The translations under genes were made by a program, and so were the position numbers. A stretch of 54,929 nucleotides of DNA from positions 33,502 through 88,430 of the forward strand of contig MLAK01000632.1 in NCBI GenBank assembly GCA_001839685.1. The letters are read 5' to 3'. This stretch comes from Tritrichomonas foetus. Its lineage: Eukaryota > Parabasalia > Tritrichomonadida > Tritrichomonadidae. Within the stretch, counting starts at the first letter, position 1; each line of letters begins with the position of its first letter. Below are positions 40,052 through 48,674 of the stretch, one piece after another. Below the pieces are notes generated by a model. It searched no databases and was not told the DNA's origin. It was given only the letters and a program-made list of their open reading frames with translations.

Positions 40052-40526
40052 TAATTAAACAATACTCTATGGAAATTCCAATTCATCATTCAATTGTTGC
40101 AAATGTTGATTTCGGCTAAAAATTTTAGGAATCATCTTTACTCATGACAAAAATTAATTATTTACCAAAATTTTCCTGATTCAGTTTTGAGCGAGAGAAA
40201 TCTTATTTAACTTTATGCGTCTCTCAAAAAAAACCATTGAATTGAAGAAAACTTTCAAAAAATTCTATGTTGTTTGTTTACATTTTCCTTGAAAAGTAAC
40301 TTCGAATCAATCAATCAATTTAACGCTTTCAAAATTTCGGAATTTTCTATACAAAATGAAAATCGAGAAAAAAACAAGAAAACAAAAATTCTTAACTTAT
40401 ACAAAATCCTTGATAGTTCATTCAAAATCAAAACAATATTAATCGCTAAAATTCTTAGAATTCTATTTAATTTACTTGGGTCAAATTGAATACTATTCAC
40501 CATATCTACGTCAGATATTAATATTC
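40052..40526. other. Intergenic region right of the transposon
   Basis: About 475 nt, AT-rich. Short frames on both strands have no domain. TCA overlaps the ATG at 40527. Confidence 0.4.
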
Positions 40527-41435
40527 ATGAATCAAGAGGTGCTTCACCTAAAAATCCTTTTCTCAAGGAAACAAACAATCCCTGTTGAAATCCCATCAAC
40601 ATCTGCAGCCAATGAAATCATAGATTTTCTCAAACAATCCTGCGAATTTTCGCGTGAACCAAAACTGATCTTCAACGGAAGAATTCTCGAGCCATTTCTC
40701 TCGCTTATGGCCCAAGGTGTTGTCGACCACTCAGAAATCGTTCTGTTTGAGCGGGGAACTTCGAGGTTTTGTTATGATAATTCATCAGATTTGAATTCAA
40801 CTGGAAGCTTTCTTGAAAGTTTTGAGGCTCCAATTATAAATGTCACACCTCGCTCACGGAAAATCTTTTCAATTTTCAACGAAATTAACAGAATTGAAGA
40901 TATGATGATGATGAATGCCGAATCGTGCGAAAATGACAGTCTATTTCCAATTGATTACACTTTTGAACCCGATGACAGTAGCGATGAATACGAAGATGAT
41001 TCCTCTGATGACATATTGGACGAATTTTGTAAAAAGAATATCGACGCATTTATTCAAGGTCAAATGAATGGTCAAAATAATTACGGTTTCCCCAATCAAA
41101 ATTCTCATGTAAATAATAATAATTCGAATCACTGTAGCTGTTATAGTATTCGTGGTGTTTGTATTAACAACAATAGTAATATTAGCAATAATAATAATAA
41201 TAATCGAACTCGTTTTCAAAATGATTGTGTAAAAGTTACAAAAATTCAATGCAATCGTGTATTGACAGTTCTTGGGTCCACTCCAACTGGTGTTTCAACA
41301 AAACCACTCCCGCAGATGATCACCCGACAAAGATCTGGAATGAAAAACAATACAGCCGCCCCAGTTGTGGCAAGCTTTGAAGAATTTGCGAGTAAATTTT
41401 TCTCTGCCAACTCCCCGACTAATTGGAAGTGGTAA
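40527..41435 (+). CDS. Ubiquitin-like-domain protein
   Basis: 302 residues from the first good ATG (preceded by TATTC, giving TCATG). Residues 1-75 show a ubiquitin-like pattern: a beta hairpin (LHLKILFSRKQTIPVEIPST), a helix (ANEIIDFLKQ), then KLIFNGRIL and an EIVLF final strand. There is no terminal GG, so it would not be conjugated; such domains usually recruit proteasome or Cdc48 machinery. The rest is acidic (DDSSDEYEDDSSDD) then Asn-rich and basic, probably unstructured. An in-phase TTG upstream is not a credible start. Confidence 0.65.
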   Translation: MNQEVLHLKILFSRKQTIPVEIPSTSAANEIIDFLKQSCEFSREPKLIFNGRILEPFLSLMAQGVVDHSEIVLFERGTSRFCYDNSSDLNSTGSFLESFEAPIINVTPRSRKIFSIFNEINRIEDMMMMNAESCENDSLFPIDYTFEPDDSSDEYEDDSSDDILDEFCKKNIDAFIQGQMNGQNNYGFPNQNSHVNNNNSNHCSCYSIRGVCINNNSNISNNNNNNRTRFQNDCVKVTKIQCNRVLTVLGSTPTGVSTKPLPQMITRQRSGMKNNTAAPVVASFEEFASKFFSANSPTNWKW

Positions 41436-41803
41436 ACTTTTTGTTGGTTCATAAAAAACAATAATTTTTAGTGTTAAAAAAAAATCGGATTTATAATAAA
41501 AAAATGCGTATAAGAAATTATTTCTTATTTTTTTAGCTCCAAGCATAACACATTTGTCTAAAAGAGAAGAAATCTATGTATTCATTTACCATTTAACATA
41601 ACGGCAAATGTGAAAATTCATTCATTCAAGCACATCTTGAAAAGAAGGTTCAGGTAAAATTTTTGATTGAAATAATAAATATCAAACGAATTAATTCTGC
41701 TTTTTTTAAGTAAAAAAATTAAATATTTTAGAAGTAAAATGATGATTTTTTTGTTTTCTTTTATCATTATAAAATGTATATTTTGATTCAAAATTATGAA
41801 ACT
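41436..41803. other. Convergent 3' spacer
   Basis: About 370 nt, AT-rich. Holds an A9 run at 41476-41484 that shares the 16-24 (mod 60) phase with the tract at 39796. No gene. Confidence 0.4.
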
Positions 41804-42859
41804 TCAGTTTCCACTGTTGACTGGAGAGTATTGTGAGCGCTCGTTTCCTTCGTCGCTGTGTTCATTATTTCGATCATTAAATTCTTCATTTGCGTGCAAT
41901 GGATACATTTGCGGTGGTGGAGGAATTCCTATTGATGAGACGCGATCTGGGCTTCTTGCGCCTCGATCGTTTGTTCTTCTGTCACTTTTTCTATCGTCTC
42001 GGACATCTTTTCTACCCTCATTTCTGTCGTTATAATGATAATCATCATATGATGGTCGATCATCTGGTCCACGTGCTCCTCTTCTTGGTGGTGGCAATCC
42101 GCGATCATCGTATGCTGATGATCTTCCTCGATCGGAAGCATAGGCATCATCAGGGTATGGTGGGGGACGACGATAGTCAGCATCATAAGATGATCGTCCT
42201 CTATCGTCATATCGTCCTCTATCGTCGTATCCACGTTCATCATAGTATGAGGCATAGCCGTCATCATATCTGTCGTAATATCTGTCGTCTTCTGGACGTC
42301 GGTAGTAATCGTCGTAATATCTGTCTCTTGATCTTCGGCGGTCTGGTGGCATATCGTAATATGATGGAGGTGCTCGACGATCAGGTGCCGGTCTGGGTGG
42401 CAACCTATCGTAGTCGTCATATGTTTGAGGTGGTGGTCTCCTCCTGCTGTCCCTCGGCTCATCCCGTCTCGGCGTATCTCTTGAATAATAATCTCGGTCT
42501 GGCTCGCGGTCGGCTCCATCGCGTCGTGAGGAGTCTCGATTCGAATGGCTCGGTCTGTCTTTGGAATCGTCACCTTTATCGTCGTCTGGTTTGGGCAAAT
42601 ATTTAGATATTTTTCCGTATGAGAGAAATAGCGTACGGCCCTTCAGAATTGTTTTGTGAAGCTCTTTGATTGCTCTTTTTGCTGAACTCTCGTCAATGTA
42701 GTGAACAAAAGCGTAGGGGCGTGGAGTACTTCCTCGGCCTTCTGGAAGATCGACACGTTCGATGGTTCCAAATCTGCGGAACTTTTCTCGTATTTCACCT
42801 TCGGTGAGATCGAATGGAATATTGTTGACGAAGACGCATTTCAAGTCAGTTTCGTCCAT
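41804..42859 (-). CDS. RRM protein with Arg/Asp/Tyr-rich tail (SR-like)
   Basis: 351 residues. RRM at about residues 6-82: RNP2 CVFVNNIPF and RNP1 RPYAFVHY, both well conserved. The remainder is an RS/RD/RY-rich tail with repeated DDYYDDRGRYDDRGR-type units and a Pro-rich segment. Such proteins act in splicing or mRNA handling and are usually phosphorylated on the tail; interesting because trichomonads have few introns. The start at 42859 is supported by TCATCCAAAA; an upstream in-phase TTG is not used. A higher GC content than neighbours reflects the Arg/Asp codons. Confidence 0.88.
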   Translation of the reverse strand: MDETDLKCVFVNNIPFDLTEGEIREKFRRFGTIERVDLPEGRGSTPRPYAFVHYIDESSAKRAIKELHKTILKGRTLFLSYGKISKYLPKPDDDKGDDSKDRPSHSNRDSSRRDGADREPDRDYYSRDTPRRDEPRDSRRRPPPQTYDDYDRLPPRPAPDRRAPPSYYDMPPDRRRSRDRYYDDYYRRPEDDRYYDRYDDGYASYYDERGYDDRGRYDDRGRSSYDADYRRPPPYPDDAYASDRGRSSAYDDRGLPPPRRGARGPDDRPSYDDYHYNDRNEGRKDVRDDRKSDRRTNDRGARSPDRVSSIGIPPPPQMYPLHANEEFNDRNNEHSDEGNERSQYSPVNSGN

Positions 42860-42869
42860 TTTTGGATGA
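42860..42869 (-). promoter_or_regulatory. Initiator-like TCATCCAAAA
   Basis: Minus-strand TCATCCAAAA directly precedes ATG 42859; putative +1 at 42867, leader 8 nt. Same sequence as before the gene at 21664. Confidence 0.5.
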
Positions 42870-44494
42870 AGTGTCACTTTTTTATACAAATATTGAGAAA
42901 AGAAGCATCAAAAATGGTTGTTCGAATATTCATCAAGAATTTGGTCTCTCAAATTGGGAATAGATAATGTTTAAAATACATTTCTAATTTCATTTTTCAG
43001 ATTGGAAAAAAAGACATAATTTTCGAAAATTATATTTTTGCTTCAATGAAAGAACTACTCTATTCTATAATAAAATATTACAATAATTCCGCATGATCTT
43101 TTTGAGTGGAAAGAAAATCATATATTGACCAAAAATAGATAATATTATTTTTATGGAACAGAATTCAATCGAGTAACAAATAGAATATATAAATTAATAT
43201 CATTCTAAGAATGACATTCTGACTGTAAAAAAGGAAATTTCAATCAATGAGAAAAAAATGATCATTTAATAAATCAAAAAACGAAAAAATTAGGCAAAGT
43301 ACCGAAATGCAACTTTCCATGAAATAATTTGTTCAGCTTGCTTTGACTATTGATTGGCGATTCAATGAATCAAGTTAAATTAATTAACTTCGAAAGAAAT
43401 CAGGGAATAAACCAAATTTAGCGAAAAGATAGAAGTTTACATTTATACCAGAAATGTTGTGAATCTGACACACCGAAATTGACCTTATTGTATGGTGAAT
43501 TGATTCATGGAAACTTCGGTTTCTTTTCTTAACCAAATTTATATTCAAAATTTATTGTAATTAACAATCATTTTCGTGAATTTATTTAATTAACAAACTA
43601 ATTACCGAAATAATTAACAAACACCAAGTTTAAATAATCTCAAATTTACAAACATTGCATTCTATTAATTAAACCATTTTTGTGATTTTTTTTTTAAAAA
43701 TTGCATGAAGAAAGCCATTCGTGAACCAGCCTGTGAAAATATGATAAATGTGGTGCACGTAAAATTAAAGTAGAAATGTAAAAAGAACGAAAAAAATATC
43801 AAAAATCAACAATAAATTAGAATAAATTAAAGTATTGATTCATTGAAATGATCTTTTTTTTGTAAAATCAAGGTTTAAAGAAGATTTTGTAAAACACTTA
43901 TGAGGATTATCCACTTTCTGTAAACAAAAAGCTTGTGAAAAAATTTAATGTGAAACAAGAAATGAAAGCCCAAAAGAAAACTAGTTGGTCTGAAATATAG
44001 CCTAAAAGCAAGTTTAAACTCGGGAAGCCATCATATATAAATCTATTTTAAGTAATACAATACGAAATTTGTAAGTTGCCTTCAGATCGTTTAAATGAAG
44101 CAAATAGAGGTCAATTCATCTGTCATATAAATAGACATGCGCACAATAGCGTTTTGGAATCATAATCGTTTCGAAAAAAGTCAAGATAGCGAAATGTTGC
44201 TATAAATGCAAGAGAAGTCGAAATTTCGGAAACTTTGATCGGTAACCTGAACATTGATCCTGGTTAGATCTAGGTATGTTCTCCAGGAGTATCTTTGGAG
44301 TCTTAAACTGATGTAAATACCTTCGGAGAGTTGAACTACTTACTGAAATGTTATATAAAAAATCAATGACAAATAAACATGAAATGAAAATATAACAGAT
44401 ATGTGATATGAAACTCACAGTTTTTACGATTTCATGAAATATGAAATGAAAATAAATGATATGTGATATAAAAAAATCTCTAAGACAAATTAAA
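42870..44494. other. Divergent intergenic region
   Basis: About 1.6 kb between two divergent RRM genes. No supported gene or RNA. A T10 run lies at 43686-43695, and a degenerate direct repeat at 44379-44470. This is the longest intergenic gap outside the transposon area. Confidence 0.45.
44379..44470. repeat. Imperfect direct repeat upstream of the RRM gene
   Basis: ATGAAATGAAAATA...ATATGTGATAT occurs near 44379-44410 and again at 44441-44470, about 62 nt apart. Could carry promoter elements or be a slippage product. Confidence 0.45.
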
Positions 44495-45538
44495 ATGTCA
44501 TCAAGAATGGCGCGGAAACAAGAGAGGCAAATTTCCTCAGACTATGATGATTCATATACATCATTATCATATGATTCATATAGTAGCGACTCCGAAAAAG
44601 GAAAAGATCGTCGATCGTCAAAAGAATCTCGAAGATCATCAAGAAAGAAAAGTAAATCATCGTCAAAAGATTTGTCTTCATCTCGCCGATCGAAAACGAG
44701 CAGCTCCAAATCAAAACAAAAATCCGATAATGGTTCTTCAAATTTGACTTCGCATTCTCATTCCAGAAGGTCGAATTCATCTGAACATCGAAAACATACC
44801 GATAGGAAAAGTGAAAACGCCGAAAAATCTTCTTCAAATGAAATATCAACAAATTCGAATAATATGAATTCACACGAATATAAAAAATCAAAAAATTCAT
44901 TCATCCAACAATTTCCACGTCGAGATCGTGCTCAGCCAACATCATCAAAAGACTATCAAAGGATTTTAGACATCATGAATGGAAAGATTACTGCATCAAA
45001 CGAACCTAGTCAAATTCATTCAAATGAATCTGATCCATACAGAATTAATATTGATGATATTCCTTACGATAGTGATGATTCATCAGCTGAAGGAGACTTT
45101 GAGCCGCCACCTAATAAACGCCAGCGATTTATTATCTACGTTGCTGGTCTTGAGCCACATATGAATACTGTAAAAAGAATATATTCCTATTTTCATACTT
45201 TTGGGAGAATCTTAGGAATCCAAGTCAAGCGTGATGAAAAATTCGCTTTGGTTGAATTTAATGACCTTCGTTCAGCTTATGGTGCCATATCTTCTAAGAA
45301 ACCAGCATTTGATAATAAGCTGATAAAGCTTGGTTTTGCTTCCGAAGTCGATGAATCAATGATTGAAATGTTTAAAAAGAAAGAAGAAGAAACAGAAATT
45401 CAAAGCATCGAAATTAAGGCCGATGATGACCTTATTGACTCTGAAGGTGACTACTCGTTGGATGAAACTGATAGTGAGTCATATGACATGCCAGATGTGA
45501 AATTGGATACATCTGTGTTTCAGAATAGTAACGAATAA
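44495..45538 (+). CDS. SR-rich protein with C-terminal RRM, RBM26/27-like
   Basis: 347 residues from ATG 44495 (in-phase ATG at 44456 also possible). The first about 150 residues are Ser/Arg/Lys-rich (RSSKESRRSSRKKSKSSSKD), then a linker, and residues about 211-285 form an RRM with RFIIYVAGLEP as RNP2 and KFALVEFND as RNP1. The helix AYGAISSKKPAFDNKLIKLGF corresponds to the AISSTEAVLNNRFIKV type found in RBM26/27. The tail is acidic (Asp/Glu/Ser). Role in RNA processing inferred. Confidence 0.75.
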   Translation: MSSRMARKQERQISSDYDDSYTSLSYDSYSSDSEKGKDRRSSKESRRSSRKKSKSSSKDLSSSRRSKTSSSKSKQKSDNGSSNLTSHSHSRRSNSSEHRKHTDRKSENAEKSSSNEISTNSNNMNSHEYKKSKNSFIQQFPRRDRAQPTSSKDYQRILDIMNGKITASNEPSQIHSNESDPYRINIDDIPYDSDDSSAEGDFEPPPNKRQRFIIYVAGLEPHMNTVKRIYSYFHTFGRILGIQVKRDEKFALVEFNDLRSAYGAISSKKPAFDNKLIKLGFASEVDESMIEMFKKKEEETEIQSIEIKADDDLIDSEGDYSLDETDSESYDMPDVKLDTSVFQNSNE

Positions 45539-45756
45539 GGATTTTGATATGATTTATTTTAGATTTATAAATATTTGTTGTTTTTTGTTCAATAAAGCTT
45601 TTTATCTATTGAAATCTTATAATTCTTTTTTTGATTTTTTATTCATGACACTTCCAAAGAAGTAAATCAAATGATATGGAATATCCTTTAATAGTAAAAG
45701 TTTGGGGTTAAATATAATACAAAAATAATCGAAAGTTATGTAATTTTTAATAAACA

Positions 45757-47598
45757 TTAATTATTATTTTTAATAAACAACAATTTGTATTCATCATTTT
45801 CATAAAGAACATCAAAGAAATCTGTATATGTTGAATTCTGAAGAACTAATGGTAATCGAATAATCTCTAATACATATCTGTAATTCAATTTCTTCATTAC
45901 AGACACAACATCGTTTGTCTCTTTAATTTTATTCATCACTTGCATTTCTTGTGTCACATTTGCACCTCTCTTCCATAATTCTGGGAATTTGCTTGAAAAT
46001 ATAGTTCTCCCTGATAACGCTGGAATTGGATTCAGTGAAATAGGCTGACAGAAAACTACATCATTTCTTTCCAAATTCTCTTTGACAAATTCGGCAACGC
46101 CCAAATCATTTTTACTCCATCCATTTTTCACATTTTCTAAACTTGCAAACAGTGAAATTATACTTCCTGTAATATAACAAAGAATGACAATAACTTTAAC
46201 TGCAGTCAATATACCTTTAACTTGACCTTGTATTCTTGTCGAAACAATATTTAGGGATTTCAAGAACAAAATCACTAAAAATGGGAAAAATATTGAACAA
46301 ATTCCAAGAGAATTCTCAAAATAATCATTTCCAATTCTGACAAAACATAAAACTAAGAATGCAGAGAAAGAAGCCAAAAATTTCTGTGTGAAAATTGAGT
46401 CTTTTATAATCAGAAGGAGAATTGGTGAAAGGATAAATACAAAGAAAAGTGGCCCAAATGAATCAAACCAAATTAAAACTTGTGAGTAAAAAATTCCTTG
46501 CATTTGATATTCTCGCCATAACGGTTTATAAAGAATAGAGAAAGTTTTTTCATTAAACACAAATATATTGAAATAAATTTTTAAAATCGGGAAAATTGAA
46601 AAAATGAATGAAAAAAGCGCTGAATTAGAATAACAAAAAACTGATATAGCTTGACCGATAGACACAGAAAGGCTTGGATTCAAAGCTAATAATATTCCTG
46701 ATAAAATGTATGTTCGATAACTTGCAGAAATATGTGACAAAGTTAATGTAAAAAGAGCCAACGGAATAGAAAATGAAGAATGTTTTGAAGTTGACAGAAA
46801 AGTGATAATTGGATTATACCAAGGTGCGTTACGCCAAAATGAATGAATATAATCATATTTTGAATTATTTAATGAACTATTTGGTGAATCACTCAGATAT
46901 CTAAAAAGTGCCCATCCGCTGTTAAAAAGGAAACAAAGTGAAGTCAAATCAACAGTTTTCAAAAATGTGACAGAAAAATATGAAAGTGCCATAACAGTAG
47001 AAATAATATTTAAAAAGCATACAATTATGGATGATTCAGAATATGTTAAGCCTAATTCCATCAATGAAGCCAGATAAATTAATGGAAGTGAAGGTAACGT
47101 GAAATAATGTGAATTATGCATTGGATCTGAATAATACAGAAAGTTTTTTCTGAGAGAATTTGGACCAAATCTGAAAGAAGAAATGAAAGACATTTCAAAA
47201 TTAAAAACCTCACTGGCACTTTTCGGAAATGAATTGGGAAAATCTTCATAAATTCGATTGAGATAATACAAAGAAAACAATAAAATGAAAACTAATTGTA
47301 AATAAAGTAAAGGTGATGTTTCAAAAATGGGTCTTAATAAATGCTTTTTCTTCCTTATTGTGAAATATGAAAAAATGCTGAAAAATGCCTGGAAAGAAAT
47401 AAGAATGAATAAACAATCTCTGCTGAATGGCAAAAAGAAAGTGGATATCCATAAAATTAATGCACTCATCATCGAACCTAAAAGCCATGAAATACTAAAC
47501 TGGATACAAACTTGGCAACTGAGATTTCGAATCTGAAGCGACAAGAAAAACCCGAATAATATTGTGGTAAAGATCAAAAGAAAGCCAAGAAGTTCCAT
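45757..47598 (-). CDS. Polytopic membrane protein, GT-C-like glycosyltransferase candidate
   Basis: 613 residues from ATG 47598. About 11-13 hydrophobic helices fill residues 1-480, with loops carrying W, P and D/E residues (for example APWYNPI at roughly residue 260); a C-terminal soluble domain of about 120 residues follows (VAEFVKENLERNDVVFCQPISLNP and ALSGRTIF). This build, many helices plus a C-terminal domain with a nucleotide-binding-like edge, recalls GT-C sugar transferases using lipid-linked sugars, but no DxD/ExD in the first loop is certain. An alternative is an unknown transporter. Start: TCAAAA directly before ATG; the longer GTG reading is not used. Divergent from the methyltransferase gene. 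Confidence 0.5.
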   Translation of the reverse strand: MELLGFLLIFTTILFGFFLSLQIRNLSCQVCIQFSISWLLGSMMSALILWISTFFLPFSRDCLFILISFQAFFSIFSYFTIRKKKHLLRPIFETSPLLYLQLVFILLFSLYYLNRIYEDFPNSFPKSASEVFNFEMSFISSFRFGPNSLRKNFLYYSDPMHNSHYFTLPSLPLIYLASLMELGLTYSESSIIVCFLNIISTVMALSYFSVTFLKTVDLTSLCFLFNSGWALFRYLSDSPNSSLNNSKYDYIHSFWRNAPWYNPIITFLSTSKHSSFSIPLALFTLTLSHISASYRTYILSGILLALNPSLSVSIGQAISVFCYSNSALFSFIFSIFPILKIYFNIFVFNEKTFSILYKPLWREYQMQGIFYSQVLIWFDSFGPLFFVFILSPILLLIIKDSIFTQKFLASFSAFLVLCFVRIGNDYFENSLGICSIFFPFLVILFLKSLNIVSTRIQGQVKGILTAVKVIVILCYITGSIISLFASLENVKNGWSKNDLGVAEFVKENLERNDVVFCQPISLNPIPALSGRTIFSSKFPELWKRGANVTQEMQVMNKIKETNDVVSVMKKLNYRYVLEIIRLPLVLQNSTYTDFFDVLYENDEYKLLFIKNNN

Positions 47599-47604
47599 TT
47601 TTGA
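47599..47604 (-). promoter_or_regulatory. Initiator-like TCAAAA
   Basis: Minus-strand TCAAAA directly precedes ATG 47598; putative +1 at 47602, leader 4 nt. Confidence 0.4.
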
Positions 47605-47642
47605 TCGAAATATAACCACTTTTTTATTAAATTTTGTATTTA

Positions 47643-47713
47643 ACCAATAACCGCACTATTTCACGCAGCACCCGTTTAATATTTGAATAGGAGTGATATT
47701 CACCAATAACCGC
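47643..47713. promoter_or_regulatory. Repeated motif ACCAATAACCGC in a divergent promoter
   Basis: ACCAATAACCGC occurs at 47643-47654 and 47702-47713, identical for 12 bp and 59 nt apart, inside the 167-nt region between two divergent genes. The TAACCG core resembles Myb-type sites, which are a known class of trichomonad transcription-factor targets. No clear initiator precedes the methyltransferase ATG, so this motif may serve as its promoter element. Confidence 0.4.
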
Positions 47714-47765
47714 CTATTATTTGTAATTGGCGAATGATTGACCATAAACAGAATTATTGAAGCAA

Positions 47766-48362
47766 ATGAGTAAAGAAAAAGATTTTTCCACTCAGGAATA
47801 CTGGGATGAGAAATATGCTGAAAAAGAAACTCTTTTTGAATGGCTTCGCTCATATGACGACTTTCGATCCTACGTAAACGAGCATATTCCAAAAGATCAC
47901 AAAATATTAATTCCTGGATGTGGAAATTCGTCCCTCAGTCCAGACATGTATAAGGATGGATATTTAAATCTGACTAATAACGATTTTTCTCCAGTCGTAA
48001 TCGAGCAAATGTTGAAGCGATGTGCCGATATGCAATCAATGAAATGGGACGTCATGGACATCAAAAATATGACATATCCCGATAATACGTTTGACACAGT
48101 CCTTGATAAAGGCACACTTGATGCTATTACGTGCGGCGAAGATTACGAAAATCAGATGAATATTGCATGTAGGGAATATATTCGTGTTTTAAAGCCAGGA
48201 GGAATAGCTTACATCTTATCGTTCGGTCAACCTGAGGATAGGCTTTGTTACTTTGATCCAGAGTTCGAGCATCCTTGGGAATTTCTGGGGCATGATGCTT
48301 TGCCGTTTGAAAAAGCGCCAGGACAATACTATATCTTCTACAAAATAAAGAAGCCGCAATAA
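47766..48362 (+). CDS. SAM-dependent methyltransferase, eEF1A lysine methyltransferase-like (EEF1AKMT4/METTL13 type)
   Basis: 198 residues. Motif I is ILIPGCGNSSLS (residues 47-58), motif post-I is LTNNDFSPVVIEQM (about 72-85) and LDKGTLDAI (about 117) is the post-II motif. The opening YWDEKYAEKETLFEWLRSY and the CGNS-LS plus KGTLDA combination are typical of the METTL13/EEF1AKMT4 group, which methylates lysines of elongation factor 1A and related proteins. Substrate is inferred. The first ATG in phase is 47766; a TTG three codons earlier is not used. Gene is divergent from the GT-C-like gene and is followed by a 20-bp tandem repeat. Confidence 0.8.
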   Translation: MSKEKDFSTQEYWDEKYAEKETLFEWLRSYDDFRSYVNEHIPKDHKILIPGCGNSSLSPDMYKDGYLNLTNNDFSPVVIEQMLKRCADMQSMKWDVMDIKNMTYPDNTFDTVLDKGTLDAITCGEDYENQMNIACREYIRVLKPGGIAYILSFGQPEDRLCYFDPEFEHPWEFLGHDALPFEKAPGQYYIFYKIKKPQ

Positions 48363-48470
48363 TTTTGCCAATAAATGCATTTTCCTTCGATAGAGATTGT
48401 AAATTTCATTATACTAAACTATTGATAAATTATTTAATTGATTGCTTTCTTTGTTTTAGCTTTTTTACTA

Positions 48471-48590
48471 TTGGTATGAAATGTTTTATATTGTTATGAA
48501 GTGTGTTATATTGTTATGAAATGTGTTATATTGTTATGAAGTGTGTTATATTGTTATGAAGTGTGTTATATTGTTATGAAGTGTGTTATA
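48471..48590. repeat. 20-bp tandem repeat, six units
   Basis: Unit TTGTTATGAAGTGTGTTATA, starting at 48471, 48491, 48511, 48531, 48551 and 48571. The last units are identical and the first diverges at a few bases. Lies in the gap between the methyltransferase and the ATPase gene; no function seen. Confidence 0.9.
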
Positions 48591-48674
48591 AATAAAAATC
48601 ACCATTCATTGTTTATATTTATATATTTATAAATAATAACATATTGAAAGAAATTCAATCATTTTGTATATATA

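Noticed and set aside
41890..42606. Long plus-strand and shifted minus-strand frames over the RRM gene
   Set aside because: Shadows caused by the biased Arg/Asp/Tyr codons of the real minus-strand gene.
48471..48590. CRISPR-like array
   Set aside because: Uniform 20-bp tandem units without spacers, in a eukaryotic context.
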